A stretch of DNA of 64,000 bases from Saezia sanguinis. Lineage in GTDB: Bacteria; Pseudomonadota; Gammaproteobacteria; Burkholderiales; Burkholderiaceae_C. The DNA lies in the NCBI RefSeq assembly GCF_003991585.1, contig NZ_PQSP01000003.1, positions 124,001 through 188,000 of the forward strand, read 5' to 3'. Shown here one piece after another: positions 27,702 to 38,880 of this stretch; the first letter of the stretch is position 1; every line of letters begins with the position of its first letter. The position numbers were made by a program, and so were the translations under genes. The notes below the pieces were generated by a model that worked only from the letters and a program-made list of their open reading frames with translations, was not told the DNA's origin and searched no databases.

Positions 27702-28074
27702 TTTTCTTCACCCTGATACACGGTTTATCAAATATATGTATACAAAACCCGCCATCCATACACCATTTCATTTATCGGTCATCAGCAATACATTTGCATC
27801 TTTTGAACTGCAACATCTCCCGTCATGAACCAGGCAATATGTCAGCATTGCAGCCATTTATCCTCGCTCCATTCTGCTCTGTTACCTCACAGAATACGAT
27901 CAAGCGCCAGAAATTATCGCATTATTTGATAGCGCAAATGAAATTCTGTATCCTTGACTTGCAAAGGCCTGGGAGAATCACAGGCTTTAGCCGGAGAAAC
28001 GGCATTGCCCAAAACAAAAAATCCAACAAAGCCTTCAGTTTTAGACCTTATTGGATCGATATAGATATCTGAAT
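27702..28074. other. Gene-free region between tRNA-fMet and the giant helicase gene
   Basis: 373 bp with no supported gene; the plus-strand frame crossing it has no ribosome site and ends inside the tRNA border. It must hold the helicase promoter on the minus strand. No direct repeat of the tRNA 3' end was seen here. Confidence 0.35.
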
Positions 28075-28151
<77 letters not shown>

Positions 28152-28172
28152 TCCGAATTTGGAATTCTAACA

Positions 28173-28203
28173 TAAAACAAGCCTCCTTTGCAAGAAGGCT
28201 TGT
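28173..28203 (-). terminator. Intrinsic terminator of lon
   Basis: ACAAGCCT / AGGCTTGT with an inner CTT/AAG pairing (28177-28203), followed on the minus strand by TTTTATG. It lies 15 bp beyond the lon stop codon. Confidence 0.8.
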
Positions 28204-28217
28204 GCATTATTATTCAA

Positions 28218-30659
28218 TCAATGCTTGATTGCTGCGCCCACCATCGGGCCGGAACGTGTTTCATCCCCTGTTTTGGCAGCAACTGCCGGCGGAACAACGA
28301 CCGGTTCATCAGACAATGGTTCGGGCATGCGTTCCAGCGCAATTTCAAGCACCCTGTCAATCCAGCGTACCGGAATGATCTCCAGATGGTTTTTGACGTT
28401 TTCCGGAATTTCCTGCAAATCTTTCACATTCTCTTCCGGGATCAGCACGGTCTTGATATCGCCACGGTGTGCCGCCAGCAGCTTTTCTTTCAAGCCACCA
28501 ATGGCCGTCACCTCTCCGCGCAACGTGATTTCACCGGTCATCGCCACATTGGCGCGCACCGGAATACCGGTCAGCGCTGAAACCAGCGCGGTTGTCATCG
28601 CCGCCCCGGCACTCGGGCCGTCTTTCGGGGTTGCGCCGTCAGGCACGTGCAGGTGAATATCACGTTTTTCAAACAGCTCATCGGCAATGCCCAGCCGGTG
28701 GGCCCTGCTGCGTACCACCGTACGTGCAGCCTCCATCGACTCTTTCATCACATCGCCCAAAGAACCGGTGCGAATGATGTTGCCCTTGCCTGGCATCACG
28801 GCAGCTTCAATGGTCAGCAGATCGCCGCCCACTTCCGTCCATGCCAGCCCGACCACCTGTCCGACCTGGTTCTGCTTTTCAGCATGCCCGTAGTCGAACT
28901 TGCGCACACCCAGGAAGTCGTTCAGGTTCTCTTCCCTGACTTCGACTTTGTCTTTATAAGTGCCTAACTGCACACCTTTGACAACCTTGCGGCAGATTTT
29001 TGAAATCTCACGCTCAAGCGCACGCACACCGGCTTCACGTGTGTAGTACCGGATAATGCCCAGAATCGCCGATTCGGTCACCTCCAGTTCATTCTCTTTC
29101 AGCCCGTTGAGCTTCATCTGCTTAGGCAGCAGATAGCGTTGCGCAATGTGGTTTTTCTCATCTTCGGTATAACCCGCCAGACGGATCACTTCCATACGGT
29201 CCAGCAATGCCGGCGGAATATTCATCGAATTGGATGTTGCGACAAACATCACATCCGAAAGATCGAAATCAACCTCTGCATAATGATCGGCAAACGTATG
29301 GTTCTGTTCCGGGTCCAGCACCTCCAGCAAAGCAGAAGACGGATCGCCCCGGAAGTCCATACCCATTTTGTCGATTTCATCGAGCAGGAATAACGGATTA
29401 CGTGTTCCGATCTTGGTCAGGTTCTGCAAAATCTTACCTGGCATCGCACCAATATAGGTACGGCGATGCCCGCGGATTTCCGCCTCATCACGCACGCCAC
29501 CCAAGGCCATGCGCACATATTTACGGCCGGTGGCACGCGCAACCGACTGCCCCAGCGAAGTTTTCCCCACGCCGGGAGGCCCCACCAGACACAGAATCGG
29601 CGCCTTGACCTTATCAACGCGTTTCTGCACGGCCAGATACTCCAGGATACGGTCTTTGACTCGCTCCAGGCCGTAGTGGTCTTCATTGAGCACTTTTTCA
29701 GCCTCTGCCAGATCCTGCTTGATTTTGGTCTTTTTGCTCCATGGCAACTGCACCAGCGTATCAATGTAGTTGCGCGTCACAGTGGCTTCAGCCGACATCG
29801 GGGACATCAGCTTGAGCTTTTTCAGTTCGGACTCCACTTTTTTCAGAGCCAGCTTGGGCATGCGCGCAGCTTTGATCTTCTTTTCCAGATCTTCAATGTC
29901 TGCGCCGTCTTCGCCTTCGCCCAGTTCTTTCTGGATCGCCTTGACCTGCTCATTGAGGTAATACTCGCGCTGGCTTTTCTCCATCTGGCGTTTCACGCGC
30001 CCGCGGATCTTCTTCTCCACATTCAGGATATCCACTTCGCGTTCCAACTGGCCATACAGGTTTTCCAGCCGCTGCTGAACACTGGCCAGTTCCAGCACTT
30101 CCTGCTTTTGCTCCAGTTTGAGCGGCAGGTGTGCGGCAATGGTATCTGCCAGCCGGCCGGCATCGTCAATGCCTGAAACCGAGGCCAGAATTTCGGCCGG
30201 AATTTTTTTATTCAGCTTCACATACTGATCAAACTGCGACACCACGGCACGGCGCAATGCCTCAATTTCAGAAGTACTCTCGTTGTTGTTGACCAGCGGC
30301 TGTACAGTCGCAATAAACAACTCATCCTCTTCCGTGACCGACTGCACATGCGCACGCTTGCTGCCCTCGACCAGCACCTTGACGGTTCCGTCTGGGAGCT
30401 TGAGCATCTGCAGAATGGTGGCAATACAGCCCACATCAAACAGATCATCCGGCTTGGGCTCGTCCTGCCCGGCGGTTTTTTGTGCCACCAGCATGATCTG
30501 ATGATCATCCCCAGCCATAGCCGCTTCAAGTGCCTTGATAGACTTGGGGCGCCCTACAAACAGCGGAATCACCATGTGCGGAAAAACCACCACATCGCGC
30601 AAAGGCAGCAATGGCAGTTTTGCAAATTCAGAAATCTTTTCTTCGGGATGACCGGACAT
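28218..30659 (-). CDS. lon: ATP-dependent protease Lon
   Basis: An 813-residue cytoplasmic AAA+ protease. The N-terminal substrate domain starts LPLLPLRDVVVFPHMVIPLFVGR, the AAA+ module has GPPGVGKTSLG and LLDEIDKMG, and the protease domain has PKDGPSAGAAM with the catalytic serine and the downstream GGLKEKLLAA lysine. It degrades misfolded and regulatory proteins. The frame extends upstream to a TTG at 30713, but the ATG at 30659 with AAGGGTGG before it gives the family start MSGHPEE. It is the last gene of the tig-clpP-clpX-lon block on the minus strand. Confidence 0.97.
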   Translation of the reverse strand: MSGHPEEKISEFAKLPLLPLRDVVVFPHMVIPLFVGRPKSIKALEAAMAGDDHQIMLVAQKTAGQDEPKPDDLFDVGCIATILQMLKLPDGTVKVLVEGSKRAHVQSVTEEDELFIATVQPLVNNNESTSEIEALRRAVVSQFDQYVKLNKKIPAEILASVSGIDDAGRLADTIAAHLPLKLEQKQEVLELASVQQRLENLYGQLEREVDILNVEKKIRGRVKRQMEKSQREYYLNEQVKAIQKELGEGEDGADIEDLEKKIKAARMPKLALKKVESELKKLKLMSPMSAEATVTRNYIDTLVQLPWSKKTKIKQDLAEAEKVLNEDHYGLERVKDRILEYLAVQKRVDKVKAPILCLVGPPGVGKTSLGQSVARATGRKYVRMALGGVRDEAEIRGHRRTYIGAMPGKILQNLTKIGTRNPLFLLDEIDKMGMDFRGDPSSALLEVLDPEQNHTFADHYAEVDFDLSDVMFVATSNSMNIPPALLDRMEVIRLAGYTEDEKNHIAQRYLLPKQMKLNGLKENELEVTESAILGIIRYYTREAGVRALEREISKICRKVVKGVQLGTYKDKVEVREENLNDFLGVRKFDYGHAEKQNQVGQVVGLAWTEVGGDLLTIEAAVMPGKGNIIRTGSLGDVMKESMEAARTVVRSRAHRLGIADELFEKRDIHLHVPDGATPKDGPSAGAAMTTALVSALTGIPVRANVAMTGEITLRGEVTAIGGLKEKLLAAHRGDIKTVLIPEENVKDLQEIPENVKNHLEIIPVRWIDRVLEIALERMPEPLSDEPVVVPPAVAAKTGDETRSGPMVGAAIKH

Positions 30660-30883
30660 AAATCCACCCTTATTTATACATATCAAATACCAGACTGGCC
30701 AACCAGCGGCCAAGTGTCTGATTTACTTAGCTGCGTAACACACCTGTACCCCTTGCGGAAAAACTCCCCCGCCTCAACCAGACAGTTCCCCCAGGGCACA
30801 ACGTGCTTTCACCGCACAATCAGTTACAGAAATGGGGCTGTCTGAACAGAAATCAACCCCTGCGGCGTTATTGACCCTGCGCT

Positions 30884-32164
<1,281 letters not shown>

Positions 32165-32309
32165 AAATTTCAAAACCTCTAAAAGGAAATGACCTGTTTA
32201 CCACCCATATCAAAGCACATGATACGCTAAAACGCATAAAGTCCGCTGATCGGTGTTTTTCAGCCAAACCGGCTTTACATTCCAGCCAAAACCATTCCCA
32301 CAGCAAAAG

Positions 32310-32337
32310 AAAAGGCCCGTTGAATTTCAGGCCTTTT
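32310..32337 (-). terminator. Terminator or attenuator between clpP and clpX
   Basis: Perfect 8-bp stem AAAAGGCC / GGCCTTTT with T-rich sequence (TTTTCTTTTG) on the minus strand, 42 bp after clpP. Confidence 0.7.
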
Positions 32338-32379
32338 AGGGTCAAAACCCCGACACAGCAGCAAACGCGCTAGATATGT

Positions 32380-32988
32380 TTAGCCGCGTTTATCAATGAC
32401 CTTATCAATCAGGCCATACTCCTGCGCCTCATTCGCGGTCAGGAAATAATCCCTGTCGGTATCATGCGCAATCTTTTCCAATGGCTGCCCGGTACGATCA
32501 GCCAGAATCTGGTTGAGCTGTTCACGTGTTTTCAGAATTTCGCGGGCATGAATTTCAATCTCCGAGGCCTGCCCCTGGGCTCCGCCCAAAGGCTGATGGA
32601 TCATGATTTTGGAATTTGGCAGCGAATAACGCTTGCCTTTTGTCCCCGCAGCCAACAGAAATGCCCCCATGCTGGCAGCCATGCCGATACACAGTGTCGA
32701 CACATCCGGCTTGATGAACTGCATGGTGTCAAAAATAGACATGCCGGCTGTCACAGAGCCCCCCGGAGAGTTGATATACATCGAAATCTCTTTATCCGGG
32801 TTTTCGCTTTCCAAAAACAGCAACTGAGCCACCACCAGATTGGCCGTATGGTCATCCACCGGCCCGACCAGGAAAATAATCCGCTCACGCAGCAACCGGG
32901 AGTAAATATCGTAAGCACGCTCTCCCCGGCCAGATTGCTCAATCACCATGGGCACCAGCCCCAGGTTACGTGTTTCAAGTGCGCTCAT
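32380..32988 (-). CDS. clpP: ATP-dependent Clp protease proteolytic subunit
   Basis: A 202-residue serine peptidase forming the double heptameric barrel with ClpX. The catalytic Ser (S106 in GMAASMGA) and His (H131 in MIHQPLGG) are seen, and the oligomerisation helices are standard. A TTG at 33000 would add four residues; the ATG at 32988 follows GGGAG and fits the family. It is 41 bp behind tig and probably co-transcribed with it. Confidence 0.97.
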   Translation of the reverse strand: MSALETRNLGLVPMVIEQSGRGERAYDIYSRLLRERIIFLVGPVDDHTANLVVAQLLFLESENPDKEISMYINSPGGSVTAGMSIFDTMQFIKPDVSTLCIGMAASMGAFLLAAGTKGKRYSLPNSKIMIHQPLGGAQGQASEIEIHAREILKTREQLNQILADRTGQPLEKIAHDTDRDYFLTANEAQEYGLIDKVIDKRG

Positions 32989-33029
32989 CACGACTCCCAA
33001 AAAATATAAGACAGCCTCTTATATGGGGA

Positions 33030-34343
33030 TTATTGCTGCCCCATCAACTCTTCAAAGGAAATCTTCTTGTCGGTTACCTTGGCTTTTTCCAGCACAAAAT
33101 CCGTCACATTGGCTTCAATCACGATGCCTTCTACCTCGGCAATGCGCTGTGGTTCAGAATAATACCAGCGAACCACCTCTTCCGGTCTTTCGTAGCTGGC
33201 AGCCAGTTCATTCACATGGTTTTGCACCTGTTCTTTGCTGGCCCCCAGGTCATTGGCTTTCACCAGATCGGCCACCACCAGGCCCAGACGGACACGGCGC
33301 TCAGCCTGCGGCTTGAATACATCCTGCGGAATCGGGGCCTTGTCGGCATCTTTAATACCGCGGGCACGCAGCTCGGCGCGTGCGCTTTCCACCATACGCT
33401 GCAATTCGGATGTCACCATCGATTGCGGCAAGTCCAGTTCTGCCGTTTTAAGCAGCGCATCCATCACAGCCTGCTTGTTGCGGTTCAGCAGGCGGAATTT
33501 GACTTCGCGCTCCAGATTGTTGCGGATATCAGCACGCAGTGCATCCACCGTGCCATCAGCCACGCCCAGGGATTTGGCAAATGCGTCATCCACTTCCGGC
33601 AGTACCTGGGTTTCCAGCTTTTTCAGTGTGATCAGGAAGTCTGCCTGTTTACCGGCAACCTCTTTACCATGGTAATCCGCCGGGAAATTCAACTGGAACG
33701 TTTTCGTTTCGCCCACTTTCATGCCCTGCACGGCATCTTCAAACTCTTTGAGCATCTGGCCTTCGCCCAGCACAAACGCAAACCCCTCGGCTTTGCCGCC
33801 TTCAAACGGTTCACCGTCAATTTTGCCCTCAAAATCAACCGTGGCACGATCGCCCTCAGCAGCAGCTTCATCAGCAGCACGCTGATTGAAGGTACGACGC
33901 TGGCGGCGCAAAATATCAATGGTGCGGTCAATCGCATCATCATCCACATCGGCACTGACGCGCTCCACTTCCACTGAGGACAAATCCCCCAGCTTCACTT
34001 CCGGAAACACTTCAAACACGGCATCAAATGCCAGTTCATCCTCAGACACTCCATCGGTTTTCTGCTTGAACGAAGGCGCACCGGCCACGCTCAGCTGGGC
34101 TTCCTGAATCGCCTTGTAAAAAGCCTGTCCGACCTTCTCTTGCAGCACTTCATTTTCAACCGAATAACCATACTGCTGGGCCACGACCGTCATCGGGACT
34201 TTGCCTGGGCGAAAGCCTGACATTTTGACTTTCTTTGACAGGCGGCGCAAACGGGCCTCGACCTCTTTTTGCACCTCAGACAGCGGTAAAGCTACCGTCA
34301 GTTTACGTTCCAGTTTTTCAAGTGTTTCAACGGTTACGGCCAT
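33030..34343 (-). CDS. tig: Trigger factor
   Basis: A 437-residue ribosome-associated chaperone and prolyl isomerase. The N-terminal ribosome-binding domain includes the GFRPGKVPMTVV signature (about residues 43-54), followed by an FKBP-like domain (about 155-235, RATVDFEGKIDGEPFEGG) and the helical C-terminal chaperone arms. It heads the tig-clpP-clpX-lon block that is conserved across proteobacteria, placing nascent-chain folding upstream of proteolysis genes. Confidence 0.97.
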   Translation of the reverse strand: MAVTVETLEKLERKLTVALPLSEVQKEVEARLRRLSKKVKMSGFRPGKVPMTVVAQQYGYSVENEVLQEKVGQAFYKAIQEAQLSVAGAPSFKQKTDGVSEDELAFDAVFEVFPEVKLGDLSSVEVERVSADVDDDAIDRTIDILRRQRRTFNQRAADEAAAEGDRATVDFEGKIDGEPFEGGKAEGFAFVLGEGQMLKEFEDAVQGMKVGETKTFQLNFPADYHGKEVAGKQADFLITLKKLETQVLPEVDDAFAKSLGVADGTVDALRADIRNNLEREVKFRLLNRNKQAVMDALLKTAELDLPQSMVTSELQRMVESARAELRARGIKDADKAPIPQDVFKPQAERRVRLGLVVADLVKANDLGASKEQVQNHVNELAASYERPEEVVRWYYSEPQRIAEVEGIVIEANVTDFVLEKAKVTDKKISFEELMGQQ

Positions 34344-34780
34344 GGTAAGTATTCTCTCAATTTGAATATCACATCTGCTCTATTCAGACCTGTACTGCGC
34401 AGCGCACCCACAACCATGGTTGCAAATGCTACTGCCTTGACAGCTGAAATAAACCAGATATCTGCTTTAATTAAACCTATTAAACTTCAGCACCAGTTCT
34501 CTTTGAATCCGTCATATCCTGGCGTCATTCGTTTGACCCCTTGCACAGAGGCAGAAAACGCCTGCATTCCATCTTTCAGCAACTGCTGCTTTTAAATTCT
34601 GTGTTTGCCATGAACCGCCTACCCGCTAAAGCCGAGCAGTTCAGACAACCGAACAAACGGGATATTGTAACAGCCTCACCATAAAATATGGCTAATATTC
34701 AAAATATTGGCCTTGAATACCGTCAAATATATATCCACCACACTCTTTATTCAAAGCCACGGCTGTTTTGTCGCCAAAAC
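34344..34780. other. Gene-free region upstream of tig
   Basis: 437 bp with no supported gene; short plus-strand frames lack ribosome sites. The tig promoter must be here. Runs of A/T around 34690-34760 precede the terminator of the CoA-transferase gene. Confidence 0.35.
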
Positions 34781-34821
34781 AAAACCCTCACCAACAAGAG
34801 CATCTTATTCATGAGGGTTTT
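34781..34821 (-). terminator. Terminator of the dicarboxylate-type catabolic operon
   Basis: 10-bp stem AAAACCCTCA / TGAGGGTTTT with a 21-nt loop, followed on the minus strand by TTTTGG. It lies about 30 bp after the CoA-transferase stop codon. Confidence 0.7.
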
Positions 34822-34851
34822 GCAGGCTTCTTTTCAATCAACCAAGGCTGC

Positions 34852-36081
34852 TCAGGAAGTAATCCCTTTGCTTGCCAGCGCTTGCAGTTCGGCTTCAGAA
34901 AGCCCGGTCAAAGCACTCAGCACCTCATGGGTATGCTGCCCCAGCGTTGGCGGTGCAGTGCGGTACTCCACCGGAGAAGCAGACAGGCGCAACGGGCTTG
35001 CCACCAAAGGCACCTTGCCCACCAGCGGATGCGGCAATTCAATCTTCATGCCACGGTGCTTGACCTGCGGGTGTTCAAACGTTTGCGCAATGTTGTTAAT
35101 GGCGCCACACGGCACCCCTGCCATTTCCATCGGGCCGATCCAGTCATACACATTCTTTTCCATCAGGAACTCCTGAATGATCGGCACCACCGTCTCACGG
35201 TTGCGCACGCGCCCCGCATTGGTTTTAAAGCGCTCATCCTCAGCCAGTTCCGGGTGTCCCAAAATTTCGCAGAACTTGGCAAACTGGCTGTCGTTACCCA
35301 CGGCCAGCACCAGTTGCCCGTCTTTGGCATTGAACACCTGATACGGCACAATGTTGGCATGCGCATTGCCCTGGCGTTTGGGAACCTTCCCGGAAACCAG
35401 GTAATTCATATTCATGTTGGCCATGGTGGCTACCTGCACATCCAGCAGCGACATATCAATATACTGCCCCTCGCCGGTGTTGTTGCGATGCGCCAACGCT
35501 GCCAGAATCGCAATCGTCGAATACACGCCGGTCATGATATCGGCAAACGCCACCCCCACTTTCTGCGGGCCGCCGCCCGGCAGGTCATCGCGCTCGCCGG
35601 TAATGCTCATCAGCCCCCCCATGCCCTGAACCACAAAGTCATATCCGGCCAGGCTGGATAACGGGCCATCCTGACCAAAGCCGGTGATAGAGCAGTAAAT
35701 CAGCCCGGGGTTGAGTTTTTTCAGGTCTTCATACCCCAGCCCGTAACGCTTCATATCGCCCACTTTGTAGTTTTCGATAAAAATATCGCTCTTTTTGGCC
35801 AGTTCACGGATCAGTTCCTGCCCCTCTGGCTTAGACAGATTGATGGTGACCGATTTTTTGTTACGGTTTGCCGCCAGATAGTAGGCAGAATCTTTAGGGA
35901 ATTCATTGCCCTCTTCATCTTTCAGGTACGGTGGGCCCCAGCCGCGGGTATCATCCCCGCTGCCGGGCCGCTCCACCTTAATGACCTCAGCGCCCAAGTC
36001 CGCCAGAATCTGTCCACACCACGGACCTGCCAGTACACGTGATAAATCAAGCACACGAATATTGGATAATGCACCTGCCAT
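34852..36081 (-). CDS. CaiB/BaiF (class III) CoA-transferase
   Basis: A 409-residue class III CoA-transferase. The N-terminus RVLDLSRVLAGPWCGQILADLGAEVIKVERPGSGDDTR is typical, and the aspartate in GVAFADIMTGVYS is the likely catalytic nucleophile that forms the acyl-anhydride. Resemblance to succinyl-CoA:glutarate-type transferases is seen in the GPPYLKD...DSAYYLAANRNKKS block. It probably activates a dicarboxylic acid by taking CoA from succinyl-CoA. It is the last gene of the minus-strand operon with thiolase, dehydrogenase and hydratase, and GGAG precedes the ATG. Confidence 0.88.
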   Translation of the reverse strand: MAGALSNIRVLDLSRVLAGPWCGQILADLGAEVIKVERPGSGDDTRGWGPPYLKDEEGNEFPKDSAYYLAANRNKKSVTINLSKPEGQELIRELAKKSDIFIENYKVGDMKRYGLGYEDLKKLNPGLIYCSITGFGQDGPLSSLAGYDFVVQGMGGLMSITGERDDLPGGGPQKVGVAFADIMTGVYSTIAILAALAHRNNTGEGQYIDMSLLDVQVATMANMNMNYLVSGKVPKRQGNAHANIVPYQVFNAKDGQLVLAVGNDSQFAKFCEILGHPELAEDERFKTNAGRVRNRETVVPIIQEFLMEKNVYDWIGPMEMAGVPCGAINNIAQTFEHPQVKHRGMKIELPHPLVGKVPLVASPLRLSASPVEYRTAPPTLGQHTHEVLSALTGLSEAELQALASKGITS

Positions 36082-36117
36082 TACAACTCCTCCAGTTATA
36101 TTACTTATTAAAAAACA

Positions 36118-37320
36118 TTAAACGCGCTCAATCACAACGGCCAGCCCCTGACCGACTCCGATACACAGGCTCAGCACAGCATAACGCCCGCCTCTGCGCT
36201 CCAGTTCACGGCAGGCCGTCAATGCCAGACGTGCGCCAGAAGCCCCCAGCGGATGCCCCACTGCAATCGCCCCACCGTTCGGATTGACACGCGGATCATC
36301 AAACGCCACATTCATCAGCTTCAGACAACCCAAAACCTGGGAAGCAAATGCTTCGTTGATTTCAATGACGTCCATGTCCTTGAGCGTCAGCCCGGCACGT
36401 TCCAGCGCCTTCGGAATCGCATAGGCAGGCCCCACGCCCATGATGCGCGGCTCCACCCCGACTGCGGCACCGGACAAAATGCGCGCCATCGGTTTGGCAC
36501 CGGCCTTTTCACCGATTTCACGGCTGCCCACAAACATCGCTGCAGCACCGTCGTTCACACCGGAAGCATTCCCGGCTGTGACCACACCGCCTTCAAACAG
36601 CGCTCTCAACTTGCCCAATGATTCAACCGTTGTATCGGCACGCGGGTGCTCGTCCACATTGACCAGTTTCGGTGGCGTTTTCTTGCCGGTAGGCACCTCA
36701 ATGGGCATGATCTCACCGTCAAAAAAGCCGCTGGCCTGCGCTGCAGCAAATTTGGATTGAGAGCCTGCTGCAAAAATATCGCTTTCTTCGCGCGTCAGTC
36801 CCAGATCCTTGGCAACGTTGTCTGCCGTTTCCGGCATTGTGTCATTGCCATACATTTTGGTGATTTTCGGATTGGGGAAACGTGCGCCAATCGCTGAGTC
36901 AAACACCTTGAATTCACGGCCGTAGGCTTTTTCGCTCTTGGCTACCACGAATGGCGCCCGGCTCATATTTTCCACACCACCGGCAATGTAAAGTTCTCCC
37001 TCCCCACATGTTACGGCACGTGCAGCATCCAAAACAGCAGCCAGACCACTGGAGCACAGGCGGTTCACCGTCTGCCCCGGCGTGGTCGCAGGCAGGCCCG
37101 ACAGCAACACCGCATGGCGTGCAATGTTGCGACTGTCTTCACCTGCCTGGCAGGCGCATCCCAGCAGCACATCTTCAACCTGCTCCGCAGTAAAAGGGCC
37201 GTCTGCCAGTATTTTCTGCATGACAGCGGCAACCAGGTCATCCGGGCGCACAGGCGCCAAAGCACCGGCCTGACGACCAAAAGCAGTTCTCAGCCCAGAA
37301 TAGATATATGCATTTAACAT
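36118..37320 (-). CDS. Acetyl-CoA acyltransferase, 3-oxoadipyl-CoA thiolase-like
   Basis: A 400-residue thiolase. The nucleophilic cysteine is in NRLCSSGL, and GGAIAVGHPLGASGARL and the final SLCIGVGQG hold the active-site His and second Cys. Blocks such as AGGVENMSRAPFVVAKSEKAYGRE and GCACQAGEDSRNIARHAVLLSGLP follow PcaF/PaaJ (3-oxoadipyl-CoA thiolase) rather than general thiolases, suggesting that the product is succinyl-CoA plus acetyl-CoA. The TTG at 37341 would add seven residues; the ATG at 37320 with AAGGA before it fits better. Confidence 0.9.
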   Translation of the reverse strand: MLNAYIYSGLRTAFGRQAGALAPVRPDDLVAAVMQKILADGPFTAEQVEDVLLGCACQAGEDSRNIARHAVLLSGLPATTPGQTVNRLCSSGLAAVLDAARAVTCGEGELYIAGGVENMSRAPFVVAKSEKAYGREFKVFDSAIGARFPNPKITKMYGNDTMPETADNVAKDLGLTREESDIFAAGSQSKFAAAQASGFFDGEIMPIEVPTGKKTPPKLVNVDEHPRADTTVESLGKLRALFEGGVVTAGNASGVNDGAAAMFVGSREIGEKAGAKPMARILSGAAVGVEPRIMGVGPAYAIPKALERAGLTLKDMDVIEINEAFASQVLGCLKLMNVAFDDPRVNPNGGAIAVGHPLGASGARLALTACRELERRGGRYAVLSLCIGVGQGLAVVIERV

Positions 37321-37356
37321 TCGGTTTTCCTTCTTACTCAAAAATATGTATTCGAA

Positions 37357-38877
37357 TCAGCTATCAGGTGTCAGCAATGACATGCCCAGCATGGCGCGGC
37401 GTTTCAGCCATGGGCTTGGGCGATAGCGGGGGTCACGGTAAAAATCAAACAGGTTGTCCAAAATCTTCAACACCGTTGCAGCCCCCAGCGCATCCCCCAT
37501 GGCCAAAGGCCCTTTCGGATACCCGAGTCCTAAAGTCACGGCTTTATCAATGTCTTCCGGGGTGGCAATGCTTTGCTGTGCAATATCGCAACCGATATTG
37601 ACAATGGTCGCCACCACACGCTGGCAGACAAATCCGGCGCTGTCGTGAATCACAGAAACCGGCACCTCCTCGGTGTGAAACATGGCATGCGCGGCATCAC
37701 GCACCGCGGGTGATGTTTTGGGGTTGGTCATCAATGTGCGCTGCTTGTTGAGGAACAAGGGGTCCAGCCCGACAGTGCGCTCCGGATCCAGTCCCTGCGC
37801 CAATGCCACGGTGGTAACGTCCTGCCCCACAGGCAAAACCAGACAGATGGATTTGTCGCCAGGGCGTTCAGCCTGATCACGCTTGATCCCCAGGGTGCCC
37901 AGCAGTTCGGCAACCGCCGGGAACGCTTTGGCATCATTTGCACTGAGCCACACCGACATGTCGTTACGAGCCGGCACTGCGGGTGCCGGAATTTCCTGTT
38001 TTTGCCCTTCCGTATAAACATAAAACCCGCGTTTGGTCTTACGTCCCAGCAAGCCTGCAGCCTGGCGCAGACGCGCCAGTGGTGACGGCCGGAAACGTGG
38101 CTCCTGGTAAAACTGGTTATAAATAGACTCCATCACCGGCTGCGACACATCCAGCCCGGTCAAGTCCAGCAGTTCAAACGGCCCCATGCGAAACCCTGCC
38201 GACTGGCGCAAAATGCGGTCCACTTCCGGGTATGGAGCAATGCTTTCCCCCAGAATACGCAGCGATTCCGTCAAATACCCCCGGCCGGCATGGTTCACAA
38301 TAAATCCGGGCGTATCGCTGGCGCGCACCGGCGTATGCCCCATGGCTTTGGCCATTTGAATCAGCTTGTCCGCCACCCAGCCATCGGTCAAAGGCCCGGA
38401 GATGATTTCAACAATTTTCATCAACGGCACCGGGCTGAAAAAGTGAAACCCAGCCACCCGGTTTGAATGTTTACATGCTGCGGCAATCGCCGTCACCGAA
38501 AGCGATGACGTGTTGGTTGCCAGAATGCATTTTTCGCTGACAATCGCTTCCAGTTGCGTAAACAATTCGCGCTTGACATCCAGGTTTTCAACAATGGCTT
38601 CCACCACCACGGTACAGGGCGCCAGATCATTGAGCGTAGCGGCCACCTGCAATCTGGCCGACGCTGCAGCAAGGTCTGCCTCGGTCATTTTCCCTTTGGC
38701 AGCCAGTTTGCCCAGCATCGCCACAATCGCTTCGCGCGCTTCCTCCCCACCGCCAGGACGGTTGTCATAAAGCTTAACCTCAATGCCCCCTTGCGCTGCA
38801 ATCTGGGCAATACCCCGGCCCATCAGGCCAGCACCAACAACACCTAGTACATCGGGAGTTTTTGAAGAGTCATTCAT
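37357..38877 (-). CDS. 3-hydroxyacyl-CoA dehydrogenase, PaaH-like
   Basis: A 506-residue NAD-dependent dehydrogenase. The N-terminal Rossmann domain has GVVGAGLMGRGIAQIAAQGG. Two C-terminal 3HCDH domains follow, the first with PGFIVNHAGRGYLTESLRIL and the second ending GLGYPKGPLAMGDALG. This two-domain layout of about 500 residues is that of PaaH/PaaC, the 3-hydroxyadipyl-CoA dehydrogenase. The start is four bases after the enoyl-CoA hydratase stop codon, so the two are probably coupled. It supplies the oxidation step before the thiolase. Confidence 0.92.
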   Translation of the reverse strand: MNDSSKTPDVLGVVGAGLMGRGIAQIAAQGGIEVKLYDNRPGGGEEAREAIVAMLGKLAAKGKMTEADLAAASARLQVAATLNDLAPCTVVVEAIVENLDVKRELFTQLEAIVSEKCILATNTSSLSVTAIAAACKHSNRVAGFHFFSPVPLMKIVEIISGPLTDGWVADKLIQMAKAMGHTPVRASDTPGFIVNHAGRGYLTESLRILGESIAPYPEVDRILRQSAGFRMGPFELLDLTGLDVSQPVMESIYNQFYQEPRFRPSPLARLRQAAGLLGRKTKRGFYVYTEGQKQEIPAPAVPARNDMSVWLSANDAKAFPAVAELLGTLGIKRDQAERPGDKSICLVLPVGQDVTTVALAQGLDPERTVGLDPLFLNKQRTLMTNPKTSPAVRDAAHAMFHTEEVPVSVIHDSAGFVCQRVVATIVNIGCDIAQQSIATPEDIDKAVTLGLGYPKGPLAMGDALGAATVLKILDNLFDFYRDPRYRPSPWLKRRAMLGMSLLTPDS

Positions 38878-38880
38878 ATT

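Noticed and set aside
32970..33977. 335-codon plus-strand frame
   Set aside because: Lies wholly antisense to trigger factor and clpP border, with no ribosome site or recognisable domain; a shadow of the high-GC coding strand.
34768..35661. 297-codon plus-strand frame over the CoA-transferase
   Set aside because: Antisense to a clear CaiB/BaiF gene and rich in His/Arg/Gln as expected of a shadow frame.
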